The notes: a model not told the origin generated them from the sequence alone. A stretch of 58,791 nt of DNA from Candidatus Thorarchaeota archaeon (GCA_016839445.1 JAEOUG010000046.1:1-58791), one strand, 5' to 3'. Positions 24,617-34,432 are shown, counted from the first letter of the stretch. A program made the numbers and translations.

Positions 24617-26515
24617 ATGGCAGTCGGCCGAAATGCAGTATCCTCCATGGAAACAGCAACCTGGGTAGCTGTCCTGCTATTCCTCTCGTTTTCGGCCACA
24701 GCTCTGGATGCTCTGGTCTACTCTGCCAGTGTGCCGAATCCAAGTTCGGGAGAGAGCCGCCCCAGTAGCGAAAACCTCCTTGGAAGCAGACCGCGAATGA
24801 TGGTTGCACCCTTGGCCGAGAGAGACATGCTAATGTGCGGGATGAACATGGTCGCATACCCGGGAGGCATTGGAGCGTGGATTGATGCGGGAAATGGAAC
24901 AGAGTACTGGGAGAGCGTCGACCCGTTCTGGTTCAGAGTAGGGTTCAACCTGGAATGCCTCGAAAGCAGTCTGGACACGATGCTCAAGATGGGGGTGAGG
25001 TACGTCAGGAGCTGCGCCCTGATTTTCCAGTTCATGGACTGGGATGCAACAGATGGCTATACGGGACTGAATGCATCTGCAATCGCCAACTTCAACATAT
25101 TCCTCGGAGAACTCGGCCGCAGGGGCATGCGTCTTACTCCGTCCTTCATGGGACCACGCTGGCCCTCCTGGTCACATCCATCACTCAGGCAATTCTATCA
25201 GGTGCTCAACACTTCTAGTGGCATGAGCCATGCGGCTCTTCAGAGTGTAGGTCAAGCGATAGTCGACTTCGTAGAGCACTACCAGACCAACAGTGTCATC
25301 TTCAGTTGGGATCTCGTGTCGGGCTTCTCTGGCTTCATTGCACACCTCGAGGACCCAATCGATGGTTTTGGTCTCGACGTAGATGCCAGCGAGATCTATG
25401 ATTTGATGGAGACCGTTGCAGAAGGTATCAGAGTAGTGGACAACAGACACCTTGTGACGATGACAGACGACTGGCCTTGGAGCTTCGGAGAGGAGTCATG
25501 GTTGAGCGGTCAAGTCCCTCCCTTCTACAATGAGAGCCTCGTTGAACTGGTAGACTACATCTCAGTGGAAACGTTCACTGACAACGCCACACTGCCTGTG
25601 GTCAGATACCTTCAGAAGCCGCTTGTTCTCTCTGCAGTGTCTTCGGCACATCCTACGAATCGGAGTGCAAACTGCAGGCTCCTCCTAGACACATTCTCAG
25701 AGGCCTTCAACAAGAGCTACTCTGGATTCGTGCCCTGGGAGCTATCAGAAACCTTTGTGATTGCCAAACCGGCGGACGGAGACCCCGTGGGTCAGGTTCT
25801 CCATTGGACATGGGAAGCGCTACTCTTGTTCACGCTCTACAGGGATGACTCAATCAACTTCCTGAACACAACGGACTACAGGCTCCTCGCATCCGAACCT
25901 GTGTTTGGAACTGACGGGCATGTGACGATGGACCTCTTCATGCCAGAGGAGATTGACGGATCTGGCATCAAGACGAATCTTGTCTCAAGGTTCCTTGTTA
26001 TGGGGCCCCCAGTGCAATCCAATTCCGGACTCAATGTGACTAGTCTTCTCTTCCCCATGGGAGCACTTCATTCTCTGGACAATGCAGGGACCCTCGTGAG
26101 GTTGAGCGGCATGGGTTCGATTATCGAGACCGGAGTACGGATAGAGAACTCCAGTAGTTGGACGGCACTGATTGAGGACTACCAACCAAGAAGGATACGA
26201 CTATTAGTCAACAGCACGGACTCCGCAGACATAGCGATTGACACAGGTAGTTTTCGCCTCGTCGCAGGGAGGAAGTACAGAGTAGTAGAGACCGACCTTA
26301 CATCAGGTCTAAGCACACAGCTCACGGTAGAGGCCACCCAATTCCTGAATCTATCCTTTGGAGTGCAGGCCGGCTCTATGCGGATTGAAATCATACCCCT
26401 TGTGGATATCCTGAACCTCTTTTCCTTGGGGGCAAGCGCAGGTGCGGTAGTGATGTCGCTCGTTCTATACTACTTCTTCGGAAGGCGAGGGCCTCGCCCG
26501 AACGGAGAGAGCTGA
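24617..26515 (+). CDS. surface GH5-like (clan-A) protein without catalytic glutamates
   Basis: This 632-residue protein has an N-terminal signal/anchor (about residues 11-35), a TIM-barrel region (about residues 60-400) like GH5 glycosidases, a beta-rich C-terminal part and a final transmembrane helix (about residues 598-622). The barrel keeps family features such as VRYVRSCALIF. The acid/base strand reads FSWDLVSG where WELxNE is expected (site near residue 236), and the nucleophile strand reads KPLVLSAV where a Glu is expected (near residue 340). It is probably a surface sugar-binding pseudoenzyme, or an enzyme with rearranged residues. Many N-glycosylation sequons are present. Confidence 0.7.
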   Translation: MAVGRNAVSSMETATWVAVLLFLSFSATALDALVYSASVPNPSSGESRPSSENLLGSRPRMMVAPLAERDMLMCGMNMVAYPGGIGAWIDAGNGTEYWESVDPFWFRVGFNLECLESSLDTMLKMGVRYVRSCALIFQFMDWDATDGYTGLNASAIANFNIFLGELGRRGMRLTPSFMGPRWPSWSHPSLRQFYQVLNTSSGMSHAALQSVGQAIVDFVEHYQTNSVIFSWDLVSGFSGFIAHLEDPIDGFGLDVDASEIYDLMETVAEGIRVVDNRHLVTMTDDWPWSFGEESWLSGQVPPFYNESLVELVDYISVETFTDNATLPVVRYLQKPLVLSAVSSAHPTNRSANCRLLLDTFSEAFNKSYSGFVPWELSETFVIAKPADGDPVGQVLHWTWEALLLFTLYRDDSINFLNTTDYRLLASEPVFGTDGHVTMDLFMPEEIDGSGIKTNLVSRFLVMGPPVQSNSGLNVTSLLFPMGALHSLDNAGTLVRLSGMGSIIETGVRIENSSSWTALIEDYQPRRIRLLVNSTDSADIAIDTGSFRLVAGRKYRVVETDLTSGLSTQLTVEATQFLNLSFGVQAGSMRIEIIPLVDILNLFSLGASAGAVVMSLVLYYFFGRRGPRPNGES

Positions 26516-26561
26516 AAATCTTGCTCCGATGACACATTATTAGGCTAGACCACGTAGGCAT

Positions 26562-27659
26562 ATGGCTCCGGTGAAACCAGCAATGATGAGCAGCTCTGAG
26601 AGACGCGGCCTTGTGGTTGGTCTGGCCTTGGTAGTCCTGTTGGTTTCAGGAATGCAGGACCCATTGATAGTTCGAACCCTCGCTGCAGTAGAGGCGCAGG
26701 ACCAGGTAGATATCCTACTCGTTCTGGACAATGACTACGGCGGGAACGTTCCACCCATCATCACAATCTTTGAGAGGTATGGTTGGAACGTGACAACCAC
26801 TGGACTTTACGCAACTCTCTATTCCTGTGCCTACCTCAGTGAGTCTATGGAGGTAGATATCCTCATCCCTGAAATTGGGGATGTGACTGTCTTTGATGCA
26901 GTCTCAGTAATGCCAGGGGAGTCTCATGACGGTTTGAGGGCAAATCAGACAGCTCTAGACCTTATCCGGGATGCCATGTCTGAGAATCTGGTCGTGAGTG
27001 CGTGGTGTAAAGCTGTGCGTGTCTTGGCAACGGCCGATGTGATAGATGGCAAGAACATCACAGGGAGCTCGGAGTTTGAATCCGAATACGTTGCTGCTGG
27101 TGCGACATTCAACGAACTAGTCCCACCTGTGATTGACGGAAACCTCGTGACAGGCGTGAGAAGTAGATTCTATCGGGACGAGATGTGCCAGGCAATAGCC
27201 ACTGTGCTAGGTTTCTACGAGCCAGACCCTCCAGCTCTGGACTCAATAGACTTGACTCCTGAACAGGGCATAACTGGTGCGAATCTCTCGCTTGAAGTGC
27301 ATCTCTCTGATGCAACTGCTGTCTACATGGCCACAGTAAAGGTGTTTGAACTCAATGCCTCGGGGCTCAAAGCATCAGATGTTCAAGTGCTTCACCTATG
27401 GTTGGATCCAGTTGGAGACGCTGGCGACTACGGGGTGACGATTACTCCACTGGATGTTGGCAATTATACCATTGATGTGTACGCGTGGGACACGTTCATG
27501 AACGAAGTAGAGTATGCGTACGCCCACAACTTCACAGTACGAGAGCCGCCGACAACCTCGAGTTCAGGCACACCTCTCTCGGCACTTATCCTTCCACTGG
27601 GAGTGACTGCCGCGGCGGGAGTAGTCATCGTAATAGTTGCCATTGTGAGGAGGAGGTAA
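26562..27659 (+). CDS. surface-anchored DJ-1/PfpI-like protein
   Basis: This 365-residue protein has an N-terminal hydrophobic signal (about residues 15-33). A DJ-1/PfpI-type domain follows with DILLVLDNDYGG and the elbow VVSAWCKAVRVLA, whose Cys is C149. A beta-sandwich domain lies at about residues 220-330, with a Thr/Ser linker and a C-terminal transmembrane helix before a basic RRR end. In PfpI proteins the Cys is usually followed by His; here it is Lys. Export of this fold is unusual. It lies 46 bases after the GH5-like gene, likely one surface operon. Confidence 0.75.
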   Translation: MAPVKPAMMSSSERRGLVVGLALVVLLVSGMQDPLIVRTLAAVEAQDQVDILLVLDNDYGGNVPPIITIFERYGWNVTTTGLYATLYSCAYLSESMEVDILIPEIGDVTVFDAVSVMPGESHDGLRANQTALDLIRDAMSENLVVSAWCKAVRVLATADVIDGKNITGSSEFESEYVAAGATFNELVPPVIDGNLVTGVRSRFYRDEMCQAIATVLGFYEPDPPALDSIDLTPEQGITGANLSLEVHLSDATAVYMATVKVFELNASGLKASDVQVLHLWLDPVGDAGDYGVTITPLDVGNYTIDVYAWDTFMNEVEYAYAHNFTVREPPTTSSSGTPLSALILPLGVTAAAGVVIVIVAIVRRR

Positions 27660-27715
27660 CGCGCCTCCACGAAAGAGTAAAGACCATCTTTCGCACCGGA
27701 CCATCAGGAATTGCA

Positions 27716-28462
27716 TTGAGAGTGCTGTACCTCCTTCCAGGTGCTGGAATGCCAGACGAGGAACTCCAGCGTAGAGAGAAGATTGCCACCGGAATCGCAA
27801 GAAAGGGAACAGAGATCATCGTACGAGAGGTGGGCGAGGGGCCTCTGTCAATTGAGTCGTCAATTGAAGAATACATGGCCATCGGACCTATGCTCAGAAC
27901 TATGGTGCAACTCAGGAAGAACAAGGAATTCGATGCAATCATCATTGGTTGTGCGGGAGACCCAGGACTTGTGCCTGCAAGAGAACTGCTGGATGTTCCA
28001 GTTATAGGGCCTGCAGAATCTTCCTACCACTTCGCGTGCATGATTGCAGATAGATTCAGTGTGGTCTCGACCCTCCAAGCCGGAGAGGAGTCAGGGGACA
28101 GAGTTCGAGCGCGAACCAGAGAGATGGGACTCGAGTCCAAGCTTGTCTCTGTGGAATTCATCAGAGCCGCAGTAGCTGATATGTGGACCAAAGACGGAGG
28201 GCGGTTCGTTGAGATGGTCAGGAGTGCCGCTTCCGAAGCCAAGGCCAAAGGTGCAGGCTGTCTGGTGCTGGGCTGCATGTCAATGGCATTCCATCTAGTA
28301 GACGACGCACTGCTCCACAATCCCATCCCCGTGGTCAATCCCTTGAAGACAGCCATCAAGGCGGCGGAGGCCTTCGTAGACCTGAAGATTGGCCATAGCA
28401 GAGTGACATATCCTGCTGCAGACTTCGAGAAGTTGAAACAGACGCTCTTTGCAGATGAATGA
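27716..28462 (+). CDS. Asp/Glu/hydantoin racemase family protein
   Basis: The product of about 248 residues has the two-Cys racemase pattern: IIIGCAGDPGL (first Cys) and LVLGCMSMA (second Cys). It starts with the strand LRVLYLLPGAG. Such enzymes interconvert D- and L-forms of Asp, Glu, hydantoins or similar compounds. The start is uncertain: TTG 27716, GTG 27722 or ATG 27749 would all fit, but the first keeps the full beta strand. It is directly upstream of an M19 dipeptidase and an ECF transporter gene. Confidence 0.82.
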   Translation: MRVLYLLPGAGMPDEELQRREKIATGIARKGTEIIVREVGEGPLSIESSIEEYMAIGPMLRTMVQLRKNKEFDAIIIGCAGDPGLVPARELLDVPVIGPAESSYHFACMIADRFSVVSTLQAGEESGDRVRARTREMGLESKLVSVEFIRAAVADMWTKDGGRFVEMVRSAASEAKAKGAGCLVLGCMSMAFHLVDDALLHNPIPVVNPLKTAIKAAEAFVDLKIGHSRVTYPAADFEKLKQTLFADE

Positions 28463-28485
28463 ACTGAATCTGTGGTGATTGACAA

Positions 28486-29712
28486 ATGGGGAAGAAGAAG
28501 AACTACTCAGGCTACAAGGCCTACCAGTATCTTGAGCCCGGCAGAGACTACAGAGCCTTCAAGCTGAGGGAGGCACTGAAGAAGGATTGGTCGTATCGGG
28601 TCCCTCTTTCGAAAGAGGAGGAGGAACGCGTTGGCCAGATCATTGAGAAGAACATAGTAATCGACCTTCATGAGCACCCTGTTCTGTATCCAGAGAATCC
28701 AGCAGAAACGCTCCTGCTCAACCATGAGGGTAGGGACTTCATGGCATATGAGGCGATGAGCATAGCCGGAGTAGACGCAGTCTTCGACAATCTCATGAAC
28801 GGCTCATCGGTGATCACATCCAAGCACGGCTGGAAATGGAATGATACGATTCATGACTTGGGGCAACGCCTCTGCGACATTGCACACCAAGACTTCGTCA
28901 TACACTGCAAGTCGGTGGAGGACATCGAGAAAGCGTACGAATCTGGGCAGCTTGCTTGGGTCGCAGTGCTAGAGTCCTCTACCTGTGTCGAGAATGAGAT
29001 AGATAGGATAGACATACTATACGGGCTTGGGATTCGGTCCATGGGTCTAGTCTACAGCGAGTCGAACATGCTGGGGACGGGGCTTGACGAGATGAAGGAT
29101 GGCGGACTGACTGACTTCGGCTATGACTGTATTGTCAGAATGAACAAGCTCGGTATGCTGGTTGATGTGAGCCATGTTAGCGACCAGACAGCACGAGACG
29201 CTATCGAGTCCTCCAAGAAACCACTGGTCATTTCACATGCCGGATCAAAGACTATACACACAATCAAGAGGATGGTTCCTGATGATGTCTTGCAGGCCAT
29301 GGCTGAGAAAGAAGGAGTGATTGGTATTGAGTCAGCGCCCGGTTATACGGCCACAAATGAAGAGAAGACGCCTTCCATTGACACCTACATGAAGCATCTT
29401 GAGTATTGCATAGAGCTCTTGGGTATAGACCATGTGGGATGTGGCCCCGACACCCTCTTCGGAGACCATGTGGGTCTCTACAAGGCCTATGATGACCGAG
29501 CAGCAAACGCAGGAATGGGACACTACTCTCGTCCCAGACAATCGGATGACCTCAGTGTCGACTCTCTTCCTGACTATGTCAGAGGTCTTGAGAATCCCGC
29601 AGAGGCGATGATCAATATCCCTCGGTGGCTTGTCAAGAATGGCTACTCGGACAATGAGATCGCCAAGATAATGGGAGGTAATGCACTGCGTCTTCTGAAG
29701 CAGGTATGGTAG
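28486..29712 (+). CDS. M19 membrane dipeptidase family zinc peptidase
   Basis: This 408-residue cytoplasmic protein has the M19 renal-dipeptidase metal ligands: NIVIDLHEHP (His-x-His-type site, about residues 57-66), the bridging Glu in WVAVLESST, VDVSHVSD and VISHAGS. M19 enzymes cleave dipeptides with a D-residue at the C terminus as well as some beta-lactams. No signal peptide is seen; the N terminus MGKKKNYSGYK is basic. It lies between a racemase and an ECF S-component, suggesting peptide or D-amino-acid scavenging. Confidence 0.9.
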   Translation: MGKKKNYSGYKAYQYLEPGRDYRAFKLREALKKDWSYRVPLSKEEEERVGQIIEKNIVIDLHEHPVLYPENPAETLLLNHEGRDFMAYEAMSIAGVDAVFDNLMNGSSVITSKHGWKWNDTIHDLGQRLCDIAHQDFVIHCKSVEDIEKAYESGQLAWVAVLESSTCVENEIDRIDILYGLGIRSMGLVYSESNMLGTGLDEMKDGGLTDFGYDCIVRMNKLGMLVDVSHVSDQTARDAIESSKKPLVISHAGSKTIHTIKRMVPDDVLQAMAEKEGVIGIESAPGYTATNEEKTPSIDTYMKHLEYCIELLGIDHVGCGPDTLFGDHVGLYKAYDDRAANAGMGHYSRPRQSDDLSVDSLPDYVRGLENPAEAMINIPRWLVKNGYSDNEIAKIMGGNALRLLKQVW

Positions 29713-29713
29713 C

Positions 29714-30445
29714 ATGACGCTGAAAAGCAAGGTCATGGGTAGCAGGTCAGTCGCACTCATCGCAGTGTTCACTGCACTGGTTGTGGTTCTTGACGCGATC
29801 CCCATGATTCCGGGATTCTACGGTGGCGTCTGGGATTCCTGGGTATTCCTGTTCAGCCCGCTGGTAGGTGTGATTCTGGGACCGACTGTGGGTTTCTTCT
29901 CAATCCTCTTTGGAAGTCTGATTGGGCATCTGCTCTACTTCAGAGACGTCTTCGAGCTTGTATTCATGGTAGGAGCAGCGCTGGGCAGCGGAATGGCGGG
30001 ACTGGCATATCGACGGAAGTGGAGGCCAGTGATGGGAGTCTATACAGTGCTGCTGATGCTCTACTTAGTGTATCCGGTCTCATGGAGCCTGCCGTTATTT
30101 GGCATCTGGGACGTCCTTGCAGGATATGCTGTGGTTACACTCTTCTCAGTGATGACTACAAGGAACGCGCTGCCCAAGGACAGAGATAGAAGAATGGCAA
30201 CTCTGCTTGCCCTTGCAGGAATCATTGGACTGGAGTCAGACGTTTTGTTCAGAGTGGTCCTTCTGGTGCCAGGTCAGACGTACTGGTTCTTCTACGGACT
30301 CGATCCCTCACAGCTGGTGCTCCTATGGCTCGCCGCCGGAGTGATTACCCCCATCAAGGTGGCAATGGGGACTGTTGCGGTGGTAGTCGTTGGCCTCACC
30401 CTACTACACAGCTTGAACTCAATGGAGCTTGGGTTACCTTCTTAG
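29714..30445 (+). CDS. ECF transporter S component-like membrane protein
   Basis: This 243-residue protein has about six to seven hydrophobic helices. The N-terminal VALIAVFTALVVVLDAIP followed by a Pro/Gly-rich loop (MIPGFYGGVWDSW) is characteristic of S components of energy-coupling-factor vitamin and nucleobase transporters. It has LSPLVGVILGPTVGFFS-like second and third helices. The matching A and T subunits are not in the window. It starts 1 base after the dipeptidase stop, so the two are coupled. The substrate is unknown but may be a dipeptide breakdown product. Confidence 0.75.
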   Translation: MTLKSKVMGSRSVALIAVFTALVVVLDAIPMIPGFYGGVWDSWVFLFSPLVGVILGPTVGFFSILFGSLIGHLLYFRDVFELVFMVGAALGSGMAGLAYRRKWRPVMGVYTVLLMLYLVYPVSWSLPLFGIWDVLAGYAVVTLFSVMTTRNALPKDRDRRMATLLALAGIIGLESDVLFRVVLLVPGQTYWFFYGLDPSQLVLLWLAAGVITPIKVAMGTVAVVVVGLTLLHSLNSMELGLPS

Positions 30446-30473
30446 GAGTGTTTTACCAAGGCCAGACGCGAAA

Positions 30474-31562
30474 ATGCAGCTATTCGTCGTTGCCCTCCAC
30501 CTGGTGGTCTTCGTACTCGGGTTAGTCCTTCTGATATACGGCTCCGAGTACTTCGTTGAGTCCGCCTCCAGGATTGCAAAGGGCATGGGTGTGTCAGAGC
30601 TCTTCATTGGGCTTACGATAGTTGCCATTGGCACCTCGTTGCCAGAAATCGTATCCAGCACGGCTGCGGTTCTCGCTGGGAAATCATCGCTTGCACTCTC
30701 CAATGTCTTAGGCAGCTACATTGCGAACATATCTCTCATCGTTGGCTTCTCGGCCGTGATTGCGCCCATTGCTGCAAATGCCATCGTTATTGAGCGCGAC
30801 GCCAAGATCATGATTCTTATCTCGTTCGTGCTCGGTATATCAATCTTCGACCCGCTAACACCAGGGGTCATTGTCCTCTGGGAGGCAGTCATCCTCCTTG
30901 TTCTTTTTGTGGCCTACATCTCCTTCCTGTACTACGGTCGTGAGGAGTGTGAGACGTGCTACCAGTTCTTCTTCTTTGTCGAGTACCTCATCAGACTGCG
31001 CTTCATGACCACACTGAGGGGTCTTAGAGGTCGTCCAAAGGCTCGCCAGAAGGAGGATGAGGAACAGGAGGGCACCGGGCAGGAGGAGAGAGTAGGAGTC
31101 ACTGCGCGTGACGCCCTAGTCGTACTCGTGGCAGCGGCCTTCATTGCAGTTGGAGCGCAACTAGTGGTCGTAGGAGCAGACTTCATGACTCTCGCATGGG
31201 GAATTCAGGAGGGCGTCGTGGGGGTCACAATGCTCGCAATAGGCACATCACTCCCTGAACTGACGGTATCACTGAACAGCGTTAAGAAGGGGTTCGGCAG
31301 GCTCCTCATAGGAAACGTGATTGGAAGCAACATTGTGAACGTAACTCTGGGTCTCGGACTCATCACCCTGTTTGTGCCGGCGAGTGTAGGGGTCAGTCTC
31401 GGGACGGTGACGCTGCTTGGTTTCACACTGGGCATGGGAATCCTGTTCTTTGCCATCATCAGGAAGAAATGGAGAGTCACACGGGCAAGTGGAACATTCC
31501 TGCTGCTCATGTTCGTGATGGCACAGATTGCCATCGTTTCAGTGACACAGATTCTAGGCTGA
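30474..31562 (+). CDS. CaCA-family sodium/calcium exchanger
   Basis: This protein of about 362 residues has the two alpha-repeats of cation/Ca2+ exchangers. These are GTSLPEIVSSTAAV with GSYIANISLIVG in the first half and GTSLPELTVSLN with GSNIVNVTLGLG in the second. About ten transmembrane helices surround an acidic Glu-rich loop near residues 180-215. It would exchange Ca2+ (or another cation) for Na+ or H+ across the membrane. The ATG at 30474 is used because the frame before it overlaps the ECF gene. It may end the racemase-dipeptidase operon. Confidence 0.93.
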   Translation: MQLFVVALHLVVFVLGLVLLIYGSEYFVESASRIAKGMGVSELFIGLTIVAIGTSLPEIVSSTAAVLAGKSSLALSNVLGSYIANISLIVGFSAVIAPIAANAIVIERDAKIMILISFVLGISIFDPLTPGVIVLWEAVILLVLFVAYISFLYYGREECETCYQFFFFVEYLIRLRFMTTLRGLRGRPKARQKEDEEQEGTGQEERVGVTARDALVVLVAAAFIAVGAQLVVVGADFMTLAWGIQEGVVGVTMLAIGTSLPELTVSLNSVKKGFGRLLIGNVIGSNIVNVTLGLGLITLFVPASVGVSLGTVTLLGFTLGMGILFFAIIRKKWRVTRASGTFLLLMFVMAQIAIVSVTQILG

Positions 31563-31564
31563 TT

Positions 31565-32065
31565 CTACTTCGCCAAGCTTCGGATTGCGGCTTCAATCTC
31601 CTCTTGGACTGGGAGCTCCTCTTTCGTCTGTGAGATCCACCTGTAGGTCACTCTTAGGTCCTCATCGACCACAAAGACGCTCTCACGTGGAACAGAGGTG
31701 AATGCCCCCTGCTTGTCTGAGAGCAGACCGTATGCCTTGGTGGCCACTCTATCGAAGTCACTTGCCAGTTCCAGAGTTATCTCGAACTCCTCTCTGAAGG
31801 TGTCAAGAGCGGGAACAGGCTCCGTGAGGATGCAGACATACCGAACAGGGATCTCCTTCAGATTGGACTTCACGCACTCGACAATACCCACCAGAGAGAG
31901 CGCGTTGTCGGCTATCGTATCCTCGAGGAAGGTCAGGACTGTGGCGAGTCCAGCACTATCACTCTGAAGACTGATCTCGCCATCAGGGCCACGCAGTGTG
32001 AAGCTTGGCACCACATCACCAATGCATGGAATCCCTTGAGCCTCAGGTGATTCGGAGGTTTCCAT
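31565..32065 (-). CDS. peroxiredoxin-like (AhpC/TSA) protein lacking the peroxidatic Cys
   Basis: This 166-residue thioredoxin-fold protein has the AhpC/TSA N-terminal pattern GDVVPSFTLRGPDG and an ending like FVVDEDLRVTYRWIS. Where the peroxidatic TxxC is expected it reads TFLEDTIADNAL, with no Cys. Two other Cys, in VECVKSN and YVCILTE, are placed unlike resolving cysteines. It is probably not a normal peroxidase and may have a binding or scaffold role. It is convergent with the cation exchanger. Confidence 0.75.
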   Translation of the reverse strand: METSESPEAQGIPCIGDVVPSFTLRGPDGEISLQSDSAGLATVLTFLEDTIADNALSLVGIVECVKSNLKEIPVRYVCILTEPVPALDTFREEFEITLELASDFDRVATKAYGLLSDKQGAFTSVPRESVFVVDEDLRVTYRWISQTKEELPVQEEIEAAIRSLAK

Positions 32066-32388
32066 AGCTCAAGTAGAGTCTGTTTCGGTTTTCAGGTTAT
32101 GGATGTGCAGATACTCTGTATGGATCTGTTAGGCACCGCCCTTCTTGCTGCCCCGTCTGCTATGTAGATAACAATGGTCACAGCCAGAGCTCTAACTACT
32201 ATGATGACTACATTCGAATCACCGGACTGACAGCCTGGACCTGTGGTTATTGACGTTCCAGTGATTCTGGGAACTACGTGCTGACAAGGAGCACATTCAA
32301 GATGACTGCTCCTGGAGTCATTAGTTCAGGCAGCAGAAGAAAAGAGAGTTGGGAGAGGCCCCGGAGGACCTCTCGGAAACTGATTAGC
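32066..32388. other. intergenic region, no gene seen
   Basis: About 320 bases between the Prx-like gene and the acs stop show no supported gene. The only clear structure is the acs terminator hairpin at 32353-32374, plus a T/A-poor stretch without obvious promoter motifs. The short frames across it have no homology or ribosome-binding site that I can support. Confidence 0.6.
32336..32374 (-). terminator. acs terminator hairpin
   Basis: On the minus strand GAGAGGTCC-TCCG-GGGCCTCTC forms a 9-bp stem (one G-U) with a 4-base loop (plus-strand 32353-32374). A pyrimidine-rich tract with TTTT follows toward 32338-32343. It starts 15 bases after the acs stop. Confidence 0.65.
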
Positions 32389-34383
32389 CTACTTGATGCG
32401 CTCTGCGACCAAGGTCTCAACAACGGTGGGATCAGCAAGAGTGCTGGTGTCACCGATCTCTTCGATCTTGCCGTCAGCAATGCGCTTCAGGATTCTGCGC
32501 ATGATCTTCCCTGAACGGGTCTTGGGGAGAGCGTCTGCGAACTGGACCTTGGCAGGAGTGGCAATGGGACCGACCTCTGATCGTACCCACTTCCTTAGCT
32601 CCTCGCGGAGTTCGTCGCTCTTGTCAACGCCGACCTTGAGAGTAACGAAGGCATAGATGTCCTCGCCCTTGATCTCGTGTGGGAATCCGACCACTGCAGT
32701 CTCTGCGACTGAGGGATGCTTCACGAGAGCGCTCTCAATCTCTGCAGTGCCAAGCCTGTGGCCAGAAACCTTGAGGACGTCATCGATACGACCCATGACA
32801 AAGTAGTATCCATCATCGTTGTACCGTGAGCCATCTCCGGTCATGTACATTGGCTTGCCAGTGTCAGGGTCCTTGTACTGGACCCAGTAGGTGTTCACGA
32901 AGCGCTTGTGGTCGCCATACACGGTCCTCATGAGACCAGGCCACGGCTTCTTGACACAGAGGTACCCACCCTCGTTGGGACCACAGGGAGTGCCATCCTC
33001 AGCAACGAGGAGGGGATCCACGCCATGGTACGGGTAGGTGCAACTACCAGGAATGGTAGATGTGGCTCCGGGCAGGGGTGTGAAGATGACACCACCGGTT
33101 TCGGTCTGCCAGTAGGTGTCGACAATCGGGCACTTCTCCTTACCAACCACTTCGTGGTACCAGAGCCATGCCTTTGGGTTGATAGGCTCACCAACTGTAC
33201 CCAGGAGATTCAGAGATGAGAGGTCATGCTTCGTGACCGGCTCGTCGCCGAACTTCATCAACGCACGAATGGCCGTAGGAGCAGTGTAGAACTGGGTCAC
33301 CTTCCACTTCTCGACCTCATGCCAGAACCTGTCAGGCTCAGGCCAAGTAGGGACTCCCTCGAACATCATGGTAGTGGCACCAGCAGCCAGCGGCCCGTAC
33401 ACAATGTATGAGTGGCCAGTAATCCAGCCAATGTCTGCTGTGCACCAGTAAACATCACCAGGATGCCAGTCGAAGATGTCAAGGAATGTCTTGGCAGTGT
33501 AGACCATGTAGCCACCTGTGGTGTGCAGGACTCCCTTGGGCTTGCCAGTGGAGCCTGATGTGTAGAGGATGAACAATGAGTCCTCAGCATTCATCCACTC
33601 TGGCTCGCACTTGTCATCAACCTTGGCGTAAAGCTCGTGATACCAGTAGTCACGTCCCTCAGTCCAGGGTGTGTCATTACGTCCAATCCTGTTGACGACT
33701 AGAACCTTCTCAACGACTGATACGTTCTCGAGGGCCTTGTCAACATTCTCCTTCTGTGGGATTACCTTTCCTGCGCGGTAGTAGCCGTCAGCTGTGATCA
33801 GAACCTTGCTCTGGCAGTCCTCGATTCTATCAACCAAGGAATCAGCAGTGAAGCCTCCGAACACTATACTGTGAACGACGCCGATACGCGTGCACGCCAG
33901 CATGATAATGGCTAGCTCAGGAATCATGGGCAAATAGATGGTAACAGTGTCGCCCTTCTTGAGGCCCATGCCCTTCAGGACATTGGCGGCCTTGCTCACT
34001 TCGGAGAGAAGCTCGCTGTAGGTGAACGTACGACTCTCATCCACAGGATCGCCCTGCCAGATGATTGCCATCTGATCACCCTTTCCAGCCTTCACGTGCA
34101 TATCCAGACAGTTGTACGCCATATTGGTGACACCGTCTTCGAACCACGTAAACTCAGCATTCACTGGGTTCTTCCAGTTGAAGCCCTTGGTGGGTTCTTT
34201 CTTCCAATAGCACAAATCTTTGGCAACTTTAAGCCAGAAACCGTCGGGGTCTTTGATTGACTGCTCCCAGAGCTTCATACGTTCGTCATGGCTCTTTACA
34301 TAGGCCTTGTCGATGAAGCTCTTCGGTGGTGGGAACCGACGCTCTTCCTGACTTGTAACAGTGATTTTCTTCTCGCTAGACAT
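32389..34383 (-). CDS. acs: acetyl-CoA synthetase (AMP-forming)
   Basis: This 664-residue enzyme has all ANL-family cores: the phosphate loop [25 protein letters not shown], the hinge block [15 protein letters not shown], and the C-terminal RSGKIMRR whose Lys is acetylated in well-studied homologues. It makes acetyl-CoA from acetate, ATP and CoA in the cytoplasm. The start is ATG 34383 because AGGTGA lies just upstream; the GTG at 34395 is inside that site. It has its own TATA (TTCTTATAG near 34433-34442) and lies downstream of an OFA carrier on the same strand. Confidence 0.96.
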   Translation of the reverse strand: MSSEKKITVTSQEERRFPPPKSFIDKAYVKSHDERMKLWEQSIKDPDGFWLKVAKDLCYWKKEPTKGFNWKNPVNAEFTWFEDGVTNMAYNCLDMHVKAGKGDQMAIIWQGDPVDESRTFTYSELLSEVSKAANVLKGMGLKKGDTVTIYLPMIPELAIIMLACTRIGVVHSIVFGGFTADSLVDRIEDCQSKVLITADGYYRAGKVIPQKENVDKALENVSVVEKVLVVNRIGRNDTPWTEGRDYWYHELYAKVDDKCEPEWMNAEDSLFILYTSGSTGKPKGVLHTTGGYMVYTAKTFLDIFDWHPGDVYWCTADIGWITGHSYIVYGPLAAGATTMMFEGVPTWPEPDRFWHEVEKWKVTQFYTAPTAIRALMKFGDEPVTKHDLSSLNLLGTVGEPINPKAWLWYHEVVGKEKCPIVDTYWQTETGGVIFTPLPGATSTIPGSCTYPYHGVDPLLVAEDGTPCGPNEGGYLCVKKPWPGLMRTVYGDHKRFVNTYWVQYKDPDTGKPMYMTGDGSRYNDDGYYFVMGRIDDVLKVSGHRLGTAEIESALVKHPSVAETAVVGFPHEIKGEDIYAFVTLKVGVDKSDELREELRKWVRSEVGPIATPAKVQFADALPKTRSGKIMRRILKRIADGKIEEIGDTSTLADPTVVETLVAERIK

Positions 34384-34432
34384 TGAAAATGTCACCTGAA
34401 AGCATCGATACTTTGGGCGCTAGCCCTGAAAT

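Noticed and set aside
27485..27715. N-terminal extension of the racemase gene
   Set aside because: Overlaps the DJ-1-like gene in another frame and lacks family sequence; the core begins at about 27716.
32274..32480. Small minus-strand frame across the acs 3' end
   Set aside because: Out of phase with acs, covers its terminator hairpin and has no recognisable product.
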